A program made the translations under genes and the position numbers. From the NCBI RefSeq assembly GCF_900114845.1, contig NZ_FOUK01000001.1:186001-250000 (forward strand): a stretch of 64,000 nucleotides of DNA, given 5' to 3'. This document shows, piece after piece, positions 1-7,653 of the stretch. Within the stretch, counting starts at the first letter, position 1, and the number at the start of each line of letters is the position of its first letter. Source of the stretch: Pimelobacter simplex. Its GTDB lineage: Bacteria > Actinomycetota > Actinomycetes > Propionibacteriales > Nocardioidaceae. The notes beneath the pieces are model-generated. The model saw nothing but the letters and a program-made list of their open reading frames with translations, did not search any database and was not told the origin of the DNA.

Positions 1-60
1 ACCGAGACCCCCGGCGAGCATCACCTGCCGCGGCTGCTCGCGGCACTCTCGACCGACTGA
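1..60 (+). CDS. C-terminal end of an unidentified protein (partial)
   Basis: Reading from base 1 gives 19 residues ending LLAALSTD and a TGA stop at 58-60. The gene begins outside the window, so the product cannot be named. Its last 40 bases overlap the 3' end of the convergent GntR gene. The peptide has an ordinary actinobacterial C-terminal look but no motif, so it could be a chance frame. Confidence 0.3.
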   Translation, partial: TETPGEHHLPRLLAALSTD

Positions 61-737
61 GGGGCACCGCCGGCCGGTGCCATGCTCTGCTCGATCACCT
101 CGGGGTGCTCGAGCAGGGCCAGCCGGGTGCGGCGGATGTGCACGGTCAGCATCCGGGTGGCGATGTCGACGTCGCGCCGCGCGACGGCGTCGAGGATCAG
201 GTCGTGCTCGGCCGCGATCACCCACGACTCCTGGGTGCCGGCCTGCCGGACGAACGCGCGCCGGTAGGGCTGCGTGGTGTCCCACAGGCCGCGGACCATC
301 CCCGCCAGGTGGGTGGCCTCGCTGCCCGCGTAGGAGACCTCGTGGAACTCCCGGTCGAGGACCAGGAACCGCTCGACGTCGTCGTTGGCGACGATCTCGG
401 CCTGGAGCTCGCGCATCCGCGCCACGTGCTCGTCCGTGAGCCGCGGGATGCTGTCGGCCAGGAGCAGCGGCTCGATCCGCTCCCGGATCTCGTACGACAT
501 CTCCAGGTCCGGCAGGCTCAGCGACATCACCCAGGCGCCGCTGTTGGCGCGCAGGGTGACCAGTCCGCGGGTCTCGAGGATGCGGAGCGCCTCGCGGACC
601 GGGATCCGGCTGGTCGACAGCTCGTCGGCGAGCTGGTCCTGCTTGATCCGGCTCCCGGGCGCGAGCGTGCCGTCGAGGATGCGCGCGGCCAGGACGTCGG
701 CGATGCGCTGGCTGGCGACCTGGCTCGTCGTGCTCAC
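21..737 (-). CDS. GntR family regulator, FCD subfamily
   Basis: A 238-residue DNA-binding regulator. The N-terminal winged helix-turn-helix (residues about 5-70) contains the typical stretch SRIPVREALRILETRGLV. The C-terminal all-helical FCD ligand domain carries the conserved Asp and His positions around LDREFHEVSY and the final H-x-R helix. I chose the GTG at 737 because the longer in-frame extension is Arg-rich shadow sequence over the VOC gene. The start lies 11 nt after the VOC stop, so VOC and GntR form an operon, divergent from the E1-E2 dehydrogenase genes. FCD regulators usually sense small organic acids and repress a nearby catabolic operon. The likely targets are the repeated AATGTATCCAT boxes in the divergent promoter region. 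Confidence 0.9.
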   Translation of the reverse strand: MSTTSQVASQRIADVLAARILDGTLAPGSRIKQDQLADELSTSRIPVREALRILETRGLVTLRANSGAWVMSLSLPDLEMSYEIRERIEPLLLADSIPRLTDEHVARMRELQAEIVANDDVERFLVLDREFHEVSYAGSEATHLAGMVRGLWDTTQPYRRAFVRQAGTQESWVIAAEHDLILDAVARRDVDIATRMLTVHIRRTRLALLEHPEVIEQSMAPAGGAPQSVESAASSRGR

Positions 738-748
738 GGGAGGTGAGA

Positions 749-1276
749 CTACGGCCGGGTGACGTCGGCACGGTAGCGCGCGGGATCGGCGTCCACGGCG
801 CGCCCGGCGGGGTACGAGACCAGCTCGAGCTGAAGCCCCCACGGTGCGCGCAGGTAGACCCACCGCTGCCCCTCGTGGGCGCCGACACTCGCCGTGGGGG
901 CGCCCATCACCTCGACGCCGGCCGCTCGGAGGTCGTCGACGGCGCGATCGAGGTCGTCGACGTAGAGCGCGAGGTGGTGACCGCCCACGTCGCTGTTGCG
1001 GGGCGGGACGAGCTGCTGCTCCGGCGCCTCCCACGCGAACACCTCGAGGATCAGCCCGCCGAGCTCGAAGAAGCGGATCTCCGCGATGGCGGCGCGGTCG
1101 TCGACGCCCAGGTGGGTGCTCATCCAGTCCCCGGTGCCCTCACGCCGGGGGAGTGCGTAGCGGTAGGTCGCGCCCAGGACGTCGACCAGGAACCGGTGCG
1201 CCTGGTCGAGGTCCGGCACGGTCAGGCCGACGTGGTCGGCGCGGCGCAGCCCGGTCAGCACAGGTGAGGAGCTCAT
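749..1276 (-). CDS. VOC family (glyoxalase-like) protein
   Basis: A 175-residue protein of the vicinal oxygen chelate fold. Two beta-alpha-beta-beta-beta modules are visible. The first begins DHVGLTVPDLDQAHRFLVDVLGA and the second contains GGHHLALYVDDLDRAVDDL, ending WGLQLELVSYPAG. Metal ligands are probably the His of DHVGL, the His pair of GGHHLAL and the Glu of LQLELV. The family includes glyoxalases, extradiol dioxygenases and epimerases, and sequence alone does not give the substrate. It is divergent from the E1-E2 dehydrogenase operon, with one AATGTATCCAT box 7 bases upstream of its ATG. It is co-transcribed with the GntR gene, so it probably acts in the same pathway as the dehydrogenase. 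Confidence 0.85.
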   Translation of the reverse strand: MSSSPVLTGLRRADHVGLTVPDLDQAHRFLVDVLGATYRYALPRREGTGDWMSTHLGVDDRAAIAEIRFFELGGLILEVFAWEAPEQQLVPPRNSDVGGHHLALYVDDLDRAVDDLRAAGVEVMGAPTASVGAHEGQRWVYLRAPWGLQLELVSYPAGRAVDADPARYRADVTRP

Positions 1277-1400
1277 GCGTTCAATGTATCCATATACTCG
1301 ACCGATCGCGACAGTTCCCCGCTAGAGATCGTTGCGATTCCCGAATCTCTTCCTCTAATGTATCCATTCAGGCACTTTCGCGACGAGGGGAACCAGCAGC
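1277..1400. promoter_or_regulatory. Divergent promoter with two AATGTATCCAT boxes
   Basis: This 124-bp gap separates the VOC-GntR operon (leftward) from the E1-E2 operon (rightward). AATGTATCCAT occurs at 1283-1293 and again at 1357-1367. The first copy extends to the palindrome GTAT-CCAT-ATAC (1286-1297). Paired repeats in a divergent promoter beside an FCD-type GntR gene are the usual arrangement for its operators. The assignment to that GntR is inference. Confidence 0.6.
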
Positions 1401-3584
1401 ATGCCGAAGCACGTCAGTCTCCAGCCGGCCGCACCGTGGGTCGAGGTGACGCTCGACCAGCGCGACCGTGACGCCGCCGAGCCGCAGCTGCTGCTCGACC
1501 TGCTCGGCCGGATGCAGTGGGTGCGGACGTTCGAGGAGTACGTCCTCGAGCTCGCCGGGCAGGGGCTCGTGCACGGCCCGGCGCACTCCAGCATCGGCCA
1601 GGAGGGCGGTGCGCTCGGCTCGATCCTCCCGCTGCGCTCGGACGACATGATCAACGGCTCGCACCGCGGCCACCACCAGTTCCTGGCCAAGGCGTTCGGG
1701 CACGTCCTCCCCGCCGGCGGCACCGGGCTGCCGCGCGTCACCGGCGAGGTGCGCGAGGTGCTGCGCCGCACGCTGGCCGAGATCTGCGGCCTGGCCGACG
1801 GCTTCTGCCGGGGCCGCGGCGGCTCGATGCACCTCCAGTGGCGCGAGGCCGGCGCGATGGGCACCAACGCCATCGTCGGAGGCGGCGTCCCGCAGGCGGC
1901 CGGCTTCGGCTGGGCCATGCGCAACGCCGGCACCGACGCCGTCAGCGTCACCTACTTCGGCGACGGCGCGGTCAACATCGGGTCGGTCCTCGAGACCTTC
2001 AACCTCGCCGCCGCCTGGAAGCTGCCCGTCTGCTTCTTCATCGAGAACAACCTCTACGCCGTCTCGACCCACGTCGACGCCGCGACCGCCGAGCCGCGGC
2101 TGTCGGGTCGCGGGCTCGGGTTCAACATCCCGTCGTGGCGCGTCGACGGGATGGATCCGCTCGCGGTGCACGTCGCGATGACCGAGGCGCTGGAGCACAT
2201 GCGAGCGGGGAACGGCCCGACGATCATCGAGGCCGAGGTCTACCGCTACTTCCACCAGAACGGCCCGTTCCCGGGCTCCGCCTTCGGCTACCGCGACAAG
2301 GCGGAGGAGGCGGCCTGGCGCGAGCGGGACCCGATCGCCCAGCTGCGGGCCGAGGTGCTGCGTCGCGAGCTGGTCACCCAGGACGAGCTCGACGCGCAGG
2401 CCGACGAGGTCGGCTCCGTGATGCGCGAGCTCGGCGAGCAGTTCCTCGAGGCCGACCCCGAGGGCAAGCCCGGCCAGCGCCGGATCATCGCCAGCGCCTG
2501 GCCCGACCCGGGCTTCGTCGACGTCGGCATCCGCGGTGACCTGAGCGAGCTGGCCGGGTCCCGCTACGAGGAGGAGGAGAGCTTCTCCGGCGAGCTCGCG
2601 GAGCGGCGGTTCATCGACGTCGTCAGCGAGGTGATGGCCCGCCGGATGGAGACCGACCCGTCGGTCGTCGTCCTGGGTGAGGACGTCGACGGGCTGAAGG
2701 GCGGCACCAACGGGGCGACGCGCGCCGCGCTGTCGGCGTACCCGGACCGCGTGCTGGGCACGCCGATCAGCGAGAACGCCTTCGCCGGCCTGGCCGGGGG
2801 CATGGCGCTCGACGGCCGGGTCCGGCCGGTGGTGGAGTTCATGTACGCCGACTTCATGTGGGTCGCGGCCGACCAGCTCTTCAACCAGGTCGCCAAGGCC
2901 CGGCACATGTTCGGGGGCGAGGCCGCCGTCCCGTTCGTGCTGCGCAGCAAGCTCGCCGCGGGCACCGGCTACGGCTCCCAGCACTCGATGGATCCCGCGG
3001 GCGTGCTCGCCACGGCCCCCGGGCTGCGCATCGTGGCGCCGTCCAACCCGTTCGACTACGTCGGCCTGATGAACACGGCGCTGGCCTGCGACGACCCGGT
3101 CGTGGTGCTCGAGCACGTCGACCTCTACGCGTCCTCCGGGACCGGGCCCGTGGACGACCTCGACTACCGCCTCCCGGTCGGCAAGGCGGCGCTGCGGCGG
3201 ACCGGCGACGACCTCACGATCATCAGCTACCTCAGCATGGTCGGCCACTGCCTCGAGGCGCTCGACGAGGTCGGCGACCGGATCTCGGCGGACCTGATCG
3301 ACCTGCGCTGGCTCGACCGGGCCTCGCTCGACTGGGACACCATCGAGGCGAGCGTCCGCAAGACGAACCAGGTGCTCATCGTCGAGCAGGGCGCCGCCGG
3401 CACGTCGTACGGCGGCTGGCTCGCGGACGAGATCCAGCGCCGGCTCTTCGACTGGCTCGATGCCCCCGTGCGGCGGGTGCACGGGTCGGAGGCCTCTCCG
3501 AGCATCAGCAAGGTGCTCGAGCGGGCGGCGATCGCCCGCACCGAAGAGGTGACGGCAGCACTGAACGACATCGCGGCGGAGTGA
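1401..3584 (+). CDS. Fused alpha-beta E1 component of a 2-oxoacid dehydrogenase complex
   Basis: A 727-residue thiamine-diphosphate enzyme. Residues about 35-380 are an E1-alpha domain with the ThDP/Mg motif GDGAVN at 187-192, completed by ENN near 215-217. Residues about 395-715 are an E1-beta domain (VVVLGEDVDG, then the transketolase C-terminal domain). Alpha and beta subunits are normally separate 320-400 residue proteins, so this is a clean fusion. The enzyme decarboxylates a 2-oxoacid and passes the acyl group to the lipoyl group of E2, encoded 43 nt downstream. The substrate (pyruvate, acetoin-like or branched-chain 2-oxoacid) cannot be fixed from sequence. No E3 lipoamide dehydrogenase lies nearby, so a shared E3 must serve the complex. 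GAGGGGAA about 7 nt before the ATG is a plausible ribosome binding site. Confidence 0.92.
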   Translation: MPKHVSLQPAAPWVEVTLDQRDRDAAEPQLLLDLLGRMQWVRTFEEYVLELAGQGLVHGPAHSSIGQEGGALGSILPLRSDDMINGSHRGHHQFLAKAFGHVLPAGGTGLPRVTGEVREVLRRTLAEICGLADGFCRGRGGSMHLQWREAGAMGTNAIVGGGVPQAAGFGWAMRNAGTDAVSVTYFGDGAVNIGSVLETFNLAAAWKLPVCFFIENNLYAVSTHVDAATAEPRLSGRGLGFNIPSWRVDGMDPLAVHVAMTEALEHMRAGNGPTIIEAEVYRYFHQNGPFPGSAFGYRDKAEEAAWRERDPIAQLRAEVLRRELVTQDELDAQADEVGSVMRELGEQFLEADPEGKPGQRRIIASAWPDPGFVDVGIRGDLSELAGSRYEEEESFSGELAERRFIDVVSEVMARRMETDPSVVVLGEDVDGLKGGTNGATRAALSAYPDRVLGTPISENAFAGLAGGMALDGRVRPVVEFMYADFMWVAADQLFNQVAKARHMFGGEAAVPFVLRSKLAAGTGYGSQHSMDPAGVLATAPGLRIVAPSNPFDYVGLMNTALACDDPVVVLEHVDLYASSGTGPVDDLDYRLPVGKAALRRTGDDLTIISYLSMVGHCLEALDEVGDRISADLIDLRWLDRASLDWDTIEASVRKTNQVLIVEQGAAGTSYGGWLADEIQRRLFDWLDAPVRRVHGSEASPSISKVLERAAIARTEEVTAALNDIAAE

Positions 3585-3627
3585 CCGGGCCCAGGACGGC
3601 CGGACGAGGAAGGACGAGAGGTTCGAG

Positions 3628-4899
3628 ATGGTGCAGTTGATGTCGGTGCCCGAGGTGGCGGCAGGTGCGTCCGAGGTGCTGCTGGCCGAGTGGAGCGTCG
3701 CGACCGGGGCCGAGGTGAGCCGCGGCGACGTCATCGCCGTGGCGGAGACCGACAAGGCCGTGGTCGAGGTCGAGGCCGAGTTCGACGGCGTGGTGGTGGG
3801 ACTGCTCGCCCAGGTCGGCGAGAGGGTCGACGTCGGCGCCCCGCTGATGCTGGTGGGGACCGGGGCCGACCTCGACCGGGAGCTGGCCGCGCTGCTCGCG
3901 GAGGTGGGGGTGTCCGCGCCCGCCGCGGAGCCCGCGGCGCCGGCGGAACCGGTGGTGGAGCCCGCGGCGGAGAGCGCCCGCCGGTTCGCCAGCCCGCTGG
4001 CCCGGCGCCTGATCGAGGAGGCCGGCCTCGACCTGGCCGACATCACCGGGACCGGTCCGCGCGGCCGGGTCCGCAAGCGCGACGTCGAGCGCGCGCTCGC
4101 CGACCGGGCTCCGGCTCCGGCTCCGGCAGCGACCACGACCTCCGCGCCCGTACCGGCACCGGCACCGGCACCGGCAGCAGCGGCGGTGGCACCGGCGGCG
4201 CCCGCGTCCGGGCTGTCGATCGAGCCGCACAGCCGGCTCCGCCGGTCCGTGGCCGCGCGGCTCACGCAGGCCAAGCAGGAGATCCCCCACTTCTACCTCA
4301 CCCGGAGCGCCCGGATCGACGACCTCCTCGCCCTCCGGGCGCAGGTCAACGAGCACGCACCGGTCCGGGTGTCGGTCAACGACCTCGTGCTCCGCGCCGT
4401 CGCGGTGGCCCACCGCGCGGTGCCCGAGGCCAACGTCGTGTGGTCCGAGGAGGGGATGGTGCAGCACACGTCGGTGGACGTGGCCGTCGCGGTGGCGTCC
4501 GAGCGCGGCCTGGTCACGCCGGTCGTGCGCGGGGTCGACCAGCTCTCCCTGTCGGGCCTCGCGCGCCAGGTGGGCGACTACGTCGGGCAGGCCAACGCGG
4601 GCCGCCTGCAGCAGCGTGACCTCGAAGGCGGCACGATCACGGTGACCAACCTCGGCATGTACGGCGTCGAGGAGTTCTCCGCGATCATCAACCCGCCCCA
4701 CTCCGCGATCCTCGCCGTCGGCGCCGCGCGCCCCGAGCCGGTCGTGGAGGGCGAGCCCGGGGAGCAGCGGATCGAGATCCGCACCGTGCTGCGGCTGGTC
4801 CTCTCGGTCGACCACCGGGCGATCGACGGCGCCCTCGCCGCTCGCTGGATGGCGTCCCTGGTGGAGGCGCTCGAGCGACCGATGACGCTGCTGGTGTGA
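3628..4899 (+). CDS. Dihydrolipoamide acyltransferase (E2) of the same complex
   Basis: A 423-residue E2 with the full domain order. The lipoyl domain (1-80) has the lipoyl lysine K43 in ETDKAVVEVEA. A Pro/Glu/Ala linker follows, then a peripheral subunit-binding domain (about 119-157, FASPLARRLIEEAGLDLADI). A long Ala-Pro-rich flexible linker covers about 161-190. The C-terminal catalytic domain ends in the CoA acyltransferase motif DHRAIDG (395-401), with His396 and Asp400 in the active-site positions. It takes the acyl group from the upstream fused E1 and transfers it to CoA. Only one lipoyl domain is present. The gene is the second of a two-gene operon. Confidence 0.93.
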   Translation: MVQLMSVPEVAAGASEVLLAEWSVATGAEVSRGDVIAVAETDKAVVEVEAEFDGVVVGLLAQVGERVDVGAPLMLVGTGADLDRELAALLAEVGVSAPAAEPAAPAEPVVEPAAESARRFASPLARRLIEEAGLDLADITGTGPRGRVRKRDVERALADRAPAPAPAATTTSAPVPAPAPAPAAAAVAPAAPASGLSIEPHSRLRRSVAARLTQAKQEIPHFYLTRSARIDDLLALRAQVNEHAPVRVSVNDLVLRAVAVAHRAVPEANVVWSEEGMVQHTSVDVAVAVASERGLVTPVVRGVDQLSLSGLARQVGDYVGQANAGRLQQRDLEGGTITVTNLGMYGVEEFSAIINPPHSAILAVGAARPEPVVEGEPGEQRIEIRTVLRLVLSVDHRAIDGALAARWMASLVEALERPMTLLV

Positions 4900-4922
4900 G
4901 GTGGGGGCGGTGCCGTGAGGCC

Positions 4923-4959
4923 GCCCTTCACCAGCCCTTCATCCGCGCCTGCCTAGCGT
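4923..4959 (+). promoter_or_regulatory. Promoter of the DedA-RR-HK operon with 11-bp phased direct repeat
   Basis: GCCCTTCA occurs at 4923-4930 and again at 4934-4941, exactly 11 bp apart. Tandem half-sites one helical turn apart are the usual target of OmpR-type response regulators. A TAGCGT -10 box lies at 4954-4959, 7 nt before the ATG at 4967, which suggests a leaderless transcript. Autoregulation by the response regulator of the operon is inferred. Confidence 0.5.
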
Positions 4960-4966
4960 CGGGACC

Positions 4967-5512
4967 ATGACCACGTTCGTCGAGCACCTGCTGTCCGTCC
5001 CGGGCTGGCTCGCGCTGCTCCTCGGGGGCGTGGTCGCGGGTCAGGGTCACCTGCCGGTGGTGGCCGTCGCCGCGGCCGGCATCGGCGGCGCGATCAGCGG
5101 CGACGCGATCGGGTACGTCGTCGGGCGTCGCTGGGGTCGGCGGATCCTCGACTCCGTGCTCGGCCGCTTCGTCCGGCCCGTCCGGCTCGACCGGGCCGAG
5201 CACGCGTTGTCCACCCGTGGTGGCTGGACCGTCCTGCTCGGCCGGTTCACCGTGGCCCTCCGCGTCCTGGTGCCCGGCCTGGCCGGCATGGGCCGGATGC
5301 CGTACCGCCGCTTCGCTCTCTTCAACGTCCTCGGCGCCGTGCTGTGGGGCGGAGCGATGGTCGCCGCCGGCTACCTCGCCGGTGCGAGCTGGCAGCACGT
5401 GGCGCACCTCGTCTCGACCGCCGGCCTCGTCGCCACCGCGGCCGTGGTCGTCCTGCTGCTGGCGTGGCACGCCCTCCGGGGCCGGCGACGCAGGACTACG
5501 GTGGACGCGTGA
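4967..5512 (+). CDS. DedA/SNARE-associated (VTT) family membrane protein, apparently shortened
   Basis: A 181-residue membrane protein of the DedA family, flippase-like proteins linked to phospholipid and membrane-potential homeostasis. The conserved core is present: GDAIGYVVGRRWGRR, then GRFTVALRVLVPGLAGMGRMPYRRF, then a C-terminal hydrophobic helix and an Arg-rich tail. Family members are usually 200-220 residues. The first membrane segment, with its conserved Glu and FPGE motif, is absent: PGWLAL runs straight into LLGGVVAGQG. The simplest reading is an in-frame internal deletion of about 30 codons. The stop overlaps the GTG of the response regulator, so the three genes are translationally coupled. 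Confidence 0.8.
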   Translation: MTTFVEHLLSVPGWLALLLGGVVAGQGHLPVVAVAAAGIGGAISGDAIGYVVGRRWGRRILDSVLGRFVRPVRLDRAEHALSTRGGWTVLLGRFTVALRVLVPGLAGMGRMPYRRFALFNVLGAVLWGGAMVAAGYLAGASWQHVAHLVSTAGLVATAAVVVLLLAWHALRGRRRRTTVDA

Positions 5513-6189
5513 GGATCCTCGTCGCGGAGGACGACGTGCGGTTGGCCGACCTGCTGCGCGAGTCCCTGGCCGAGGCGGGGTGGCAGGTCGACGTCGTCCA
5601 CGACGGGCAGACCGCCTACGCCCGGCTGCTCGCCGGCACGACCTACGACGTCGCGCTGCTCGACTGGATGCTGCCCGGCAAGGACGGCGTCAGCGTCGCG
5701 CGCCAGCTGCGCGGGATCGGCCTGGCGACGCCGATCCTGATGCTGACCGCGCGCAGCGACGTCCGCGACCGCATCGACGGGCTCGACGCCGGCGCCGACG
5801 ACTACCTCCCGAAGCCGTTCGACCTCGACGAGCTGCTGGCCCGCCTGCGTGCGCTCTACCGCCGCAGCACCTTCGCCGGCGCGGTGCCGGTCCAGGTCGG
5901 CGACCTCGTCGTCGACCCGGTCGCCCGACGGGTGACCCGGAGCGGCCAGGAGATCGCGCTCTCGGCCCGCGAGTTCGACATCCTGCACCTGCTCGCCGGG
6001 CATGCCGGTCAGGTCGTCACCCGGCTGACCATCCTCGACGAGGTCTGGGACGGCGAGACCGACCTGCGCAGCAACGTGATCGACGTGCACCTGGCAGCGA
6101 TCCGGTCGAAGATCGACCGGCCGTTCGGCACCCAGACGATCAGCACCCTGCGCGGTGTCGGCTACCGGCTCGACCCGGCCCCGCCGTGA
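5509..6189 (+). CDS. OmpR family response regulator
   Basis: A 226-residue two-component regulator. The receiver domain (1-115) has the acidic pair EDD (7-9), phospho-acceptor Asp52 in LLDWMLPG, Thr80 and Lys102 in LPKPFD. The C-terminal winged helix (about 130-222) has LSAREFDILHLLAGHAGQVV and the closing RGVGYRLD. I chose the GTG at 5509, which overlaps the DedA stop (GTGA); the longer in-frame extension only translates DedA out of frame. The partner kinase follows with another GTGA overlap. The 11-bp phased repeats before DedA and before the secreted Ig-like protein are candidate binding sites. Confidence 0.95.
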   Translation: MRILVAEDDVRLADLLRESLAEAGWQVDVVHDGQTAYARLLAGTTYDVALLDWMLPGKDGVSVARQLRGIGLATPILMLTARSDVRDRIDGLDAGADDYLPKPFDLDELLARLRALYRRSTFAGAVPVQVGDLVVDPVARRVTRSGQEIALSAREFDILHLLAGHAGQVVTRLTILDEVWDGETDLRSNVIDVHLAAIRSKIDRPFGTQTISTLRGVGYRLDPAPP

Positions 6190-7643
6190 CCACCGGGCTC
6201 CCGCTCCGCGTGCGCCTGGTCGCGGGCTTCTCGGTCGCCACGTTCGTCGTGCTGCTCGCGGCCGGCGCCTTCGTCTACTGGCGGGTGGAGTACGCCCTCG
6301 ATGCCGATCTCGACGCCGAGCTCGCGCAGGCGGTGGGCACCATCGACCCGCTCATCGGCGCCTCGGGGGCGGTGACGAACCGCGAGACGGCCGAGGCGAC
6401 CGGGGTGGCCTGGCAGGTGGTCGGCGCCGACGGCGCCGTCCTCGACCGCGGCGGACCGGCCGGAGCCGAGCCGATGGTCGACCCCGGGCGCGGTACGACG
6501 GCGCGCACCGTCAACGTCGGCGACCTCCTGCCGGCGGCCCGCCAGCCCTACCGCGTGCGCATCGTCGCCGCGGGTCCGCAGGGCGCCCACCTCCTCGTCG
6601 GCGCACGCCGCGACCACCGGGACGAGGCGCTGCGGGAGCTGGTGCTGCAGCTGGTCCTCGCCGGTCTCGGCACGCTGCTCGTCACCGCCTTCGTCGGTGA
6701 CCGGCTCGCGCGGGCCGCACTGCGGCCGGTCGAGCGCTACCGGCAGCAGGCCGCGGCGATCGCGGCCGGCGCCACCGACCTGCGCCTCGACGTCCCTCCG
6801 GGGCGCGACGACGAGGTCACCCGGCTCGGGCACACCTTCAACGACATGCTCGCCGCCCTCGAGCGCGCGCTCGACCGGGAGCGGCAGTTCGTCAACGAGG
6901 CGAGCCACGAGCTGCGCACGCCGATCACCTTGCTGACCGGGCGGATCCAGCTCGCCCGCCGCCGTCGCCGCACTCCCGAGGAGCACGAGCACGTGCTCGC
7001 CGAGCTGGAGATCGACCTGGCCCGGCTGGCCCGGCTCGCCGACCAGCTGCTGGCGCTCGGCGCCGCCGCCCAGGCAGGTGCGGCGAGCGGAGACCTGGCC
7101 GCGGTGACCTCCCGGCTCGTCGACCGGCGGCGGCTCGTCGAGCCGGCGCGGGCCGGTGACCTCGTCCTGGAGGTCCCCGCCACCGGAGTGCCGGTCATGC
7201 TCGACGAGCTCGACATCGAGCGTCTCGTCACCAACCTCCTCGCGAACGCCGACGCGCACGGAAGCCCTCCGGTCGAGGTCGTCGTCGACCGGCCGGCGCC
7301 CGGCCTCGCCCGCATCACGGTCGCGGACACCGGCTCCGGCATGCCCGCCGACCTCCTGGGCACCGCGACGAAGCGCTTCGCCCGCGCCGAGGAGGCCCGC
7401 TCCCGGCCTGGAGCCGGACTGGGCCTCGCCCTCGTCGAAGCCGTCGTGACCCGGGCCGGCGGCGAGCTGCGGCTCTGCCACGACGGGGTCCACCACGCGT
7501 ACGGACACCCCCAGCCGGTGGCCTGCACGCACGACGACCGGATGACGGCGACCGTCCTGCTGCCGGCCCAGGACAGAACCGGGACATCGCAGGGACACGA
7601 CGAGGGACAACGGCCGTCGGTGCCGGGACGGACGGCCTCCTAG
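6186..7643 (+). CDS. Sensor histidine kinase (HAMP, HisKA, HATPase)
   Basis: A 485-residue membrane sensor that pairs with the preceding response regulator. One membrane helix lies at about 10-31, followed by an extracytoplasmic sensor region of roughly 110 residues. A second helix lies at about 152-171. A HAMP linker follows, then the phospho-acceptor His241 in NEASHELRTPITLL and an HATPase domain with N box LVTNLLANADAHG, G1 box VADTGSGMP and G2 box GAGLGLALVEAVV. A short low-complexity tail of about 25 residues follows the ATPase domain. The DNA encoding that tail carries the 11-bp phased repeats upstream of the next gene. The start GTG overlaps the regulator's stop codon. The stimulus is unknown. 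Confidence 0.94.
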   Translation: MTTGLPLRVRLVAGFSVATFVVLLAAGAFVYWRVEYALDADLDAELAQAVGTIDPLIGASGAVTNRETAEATGVAWQVVGADGAVLDRGGPAGAEPMVDPGRGTTARTVNVGDLLPAARQPYRVRIVAAGPQGAHLLVGARRDHRDEALRELVLQLVLAGLGTLLVTAFVGDRLARAALRPVERYRQQAAAIAAGATDLRLDVPPGRDDEVTRLGHTFNDMLAALERALDRERQFVNEASHELRTPITLLTGRIQLARRRRRTPEEHEHVLAELEIDLARLARLADQLLALGAAAQAGAASGDLAAVTSRLVDRRRLVEPARAGDLVLEVPATGVPVMLDELDIERLVTNLLANADAHGSPPVEVVVDRPAPGLARITVADTGSGMPADLLGTATKRFARAEEARSRPGAGLGLALVEAVVTRAGGELRLCHDGVHHAYGHPQPVACTHDDRMTATVLLPAQDRTGTSQGHDEGQRPSVPGRTAS

Positions 7644-7646
7644 CGT
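7570..7646 (+). promoter_or_regulatory. Four 11-bp phased GGACA repeats and a TAGCGT promoter
   Basis: AGGACA (7570-7575), then GGGACA at 7581-7586, 7592-7597 and 7603-7608, form four direct repeats with an exact 11-bp period inside the 3' end of the kinase gene. A TAGCGT box at 7641-7646 precedes the ATG at 7654 by 7 nt. This is typical spacing for an OmpR-type regulator activating the downstream secreted-protein gene. The half-site differs from the one before DedA, so the regulator assignment is uncertain. Confidence 0.5.
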
Positions 7647-7653
7647 CCGCCGC

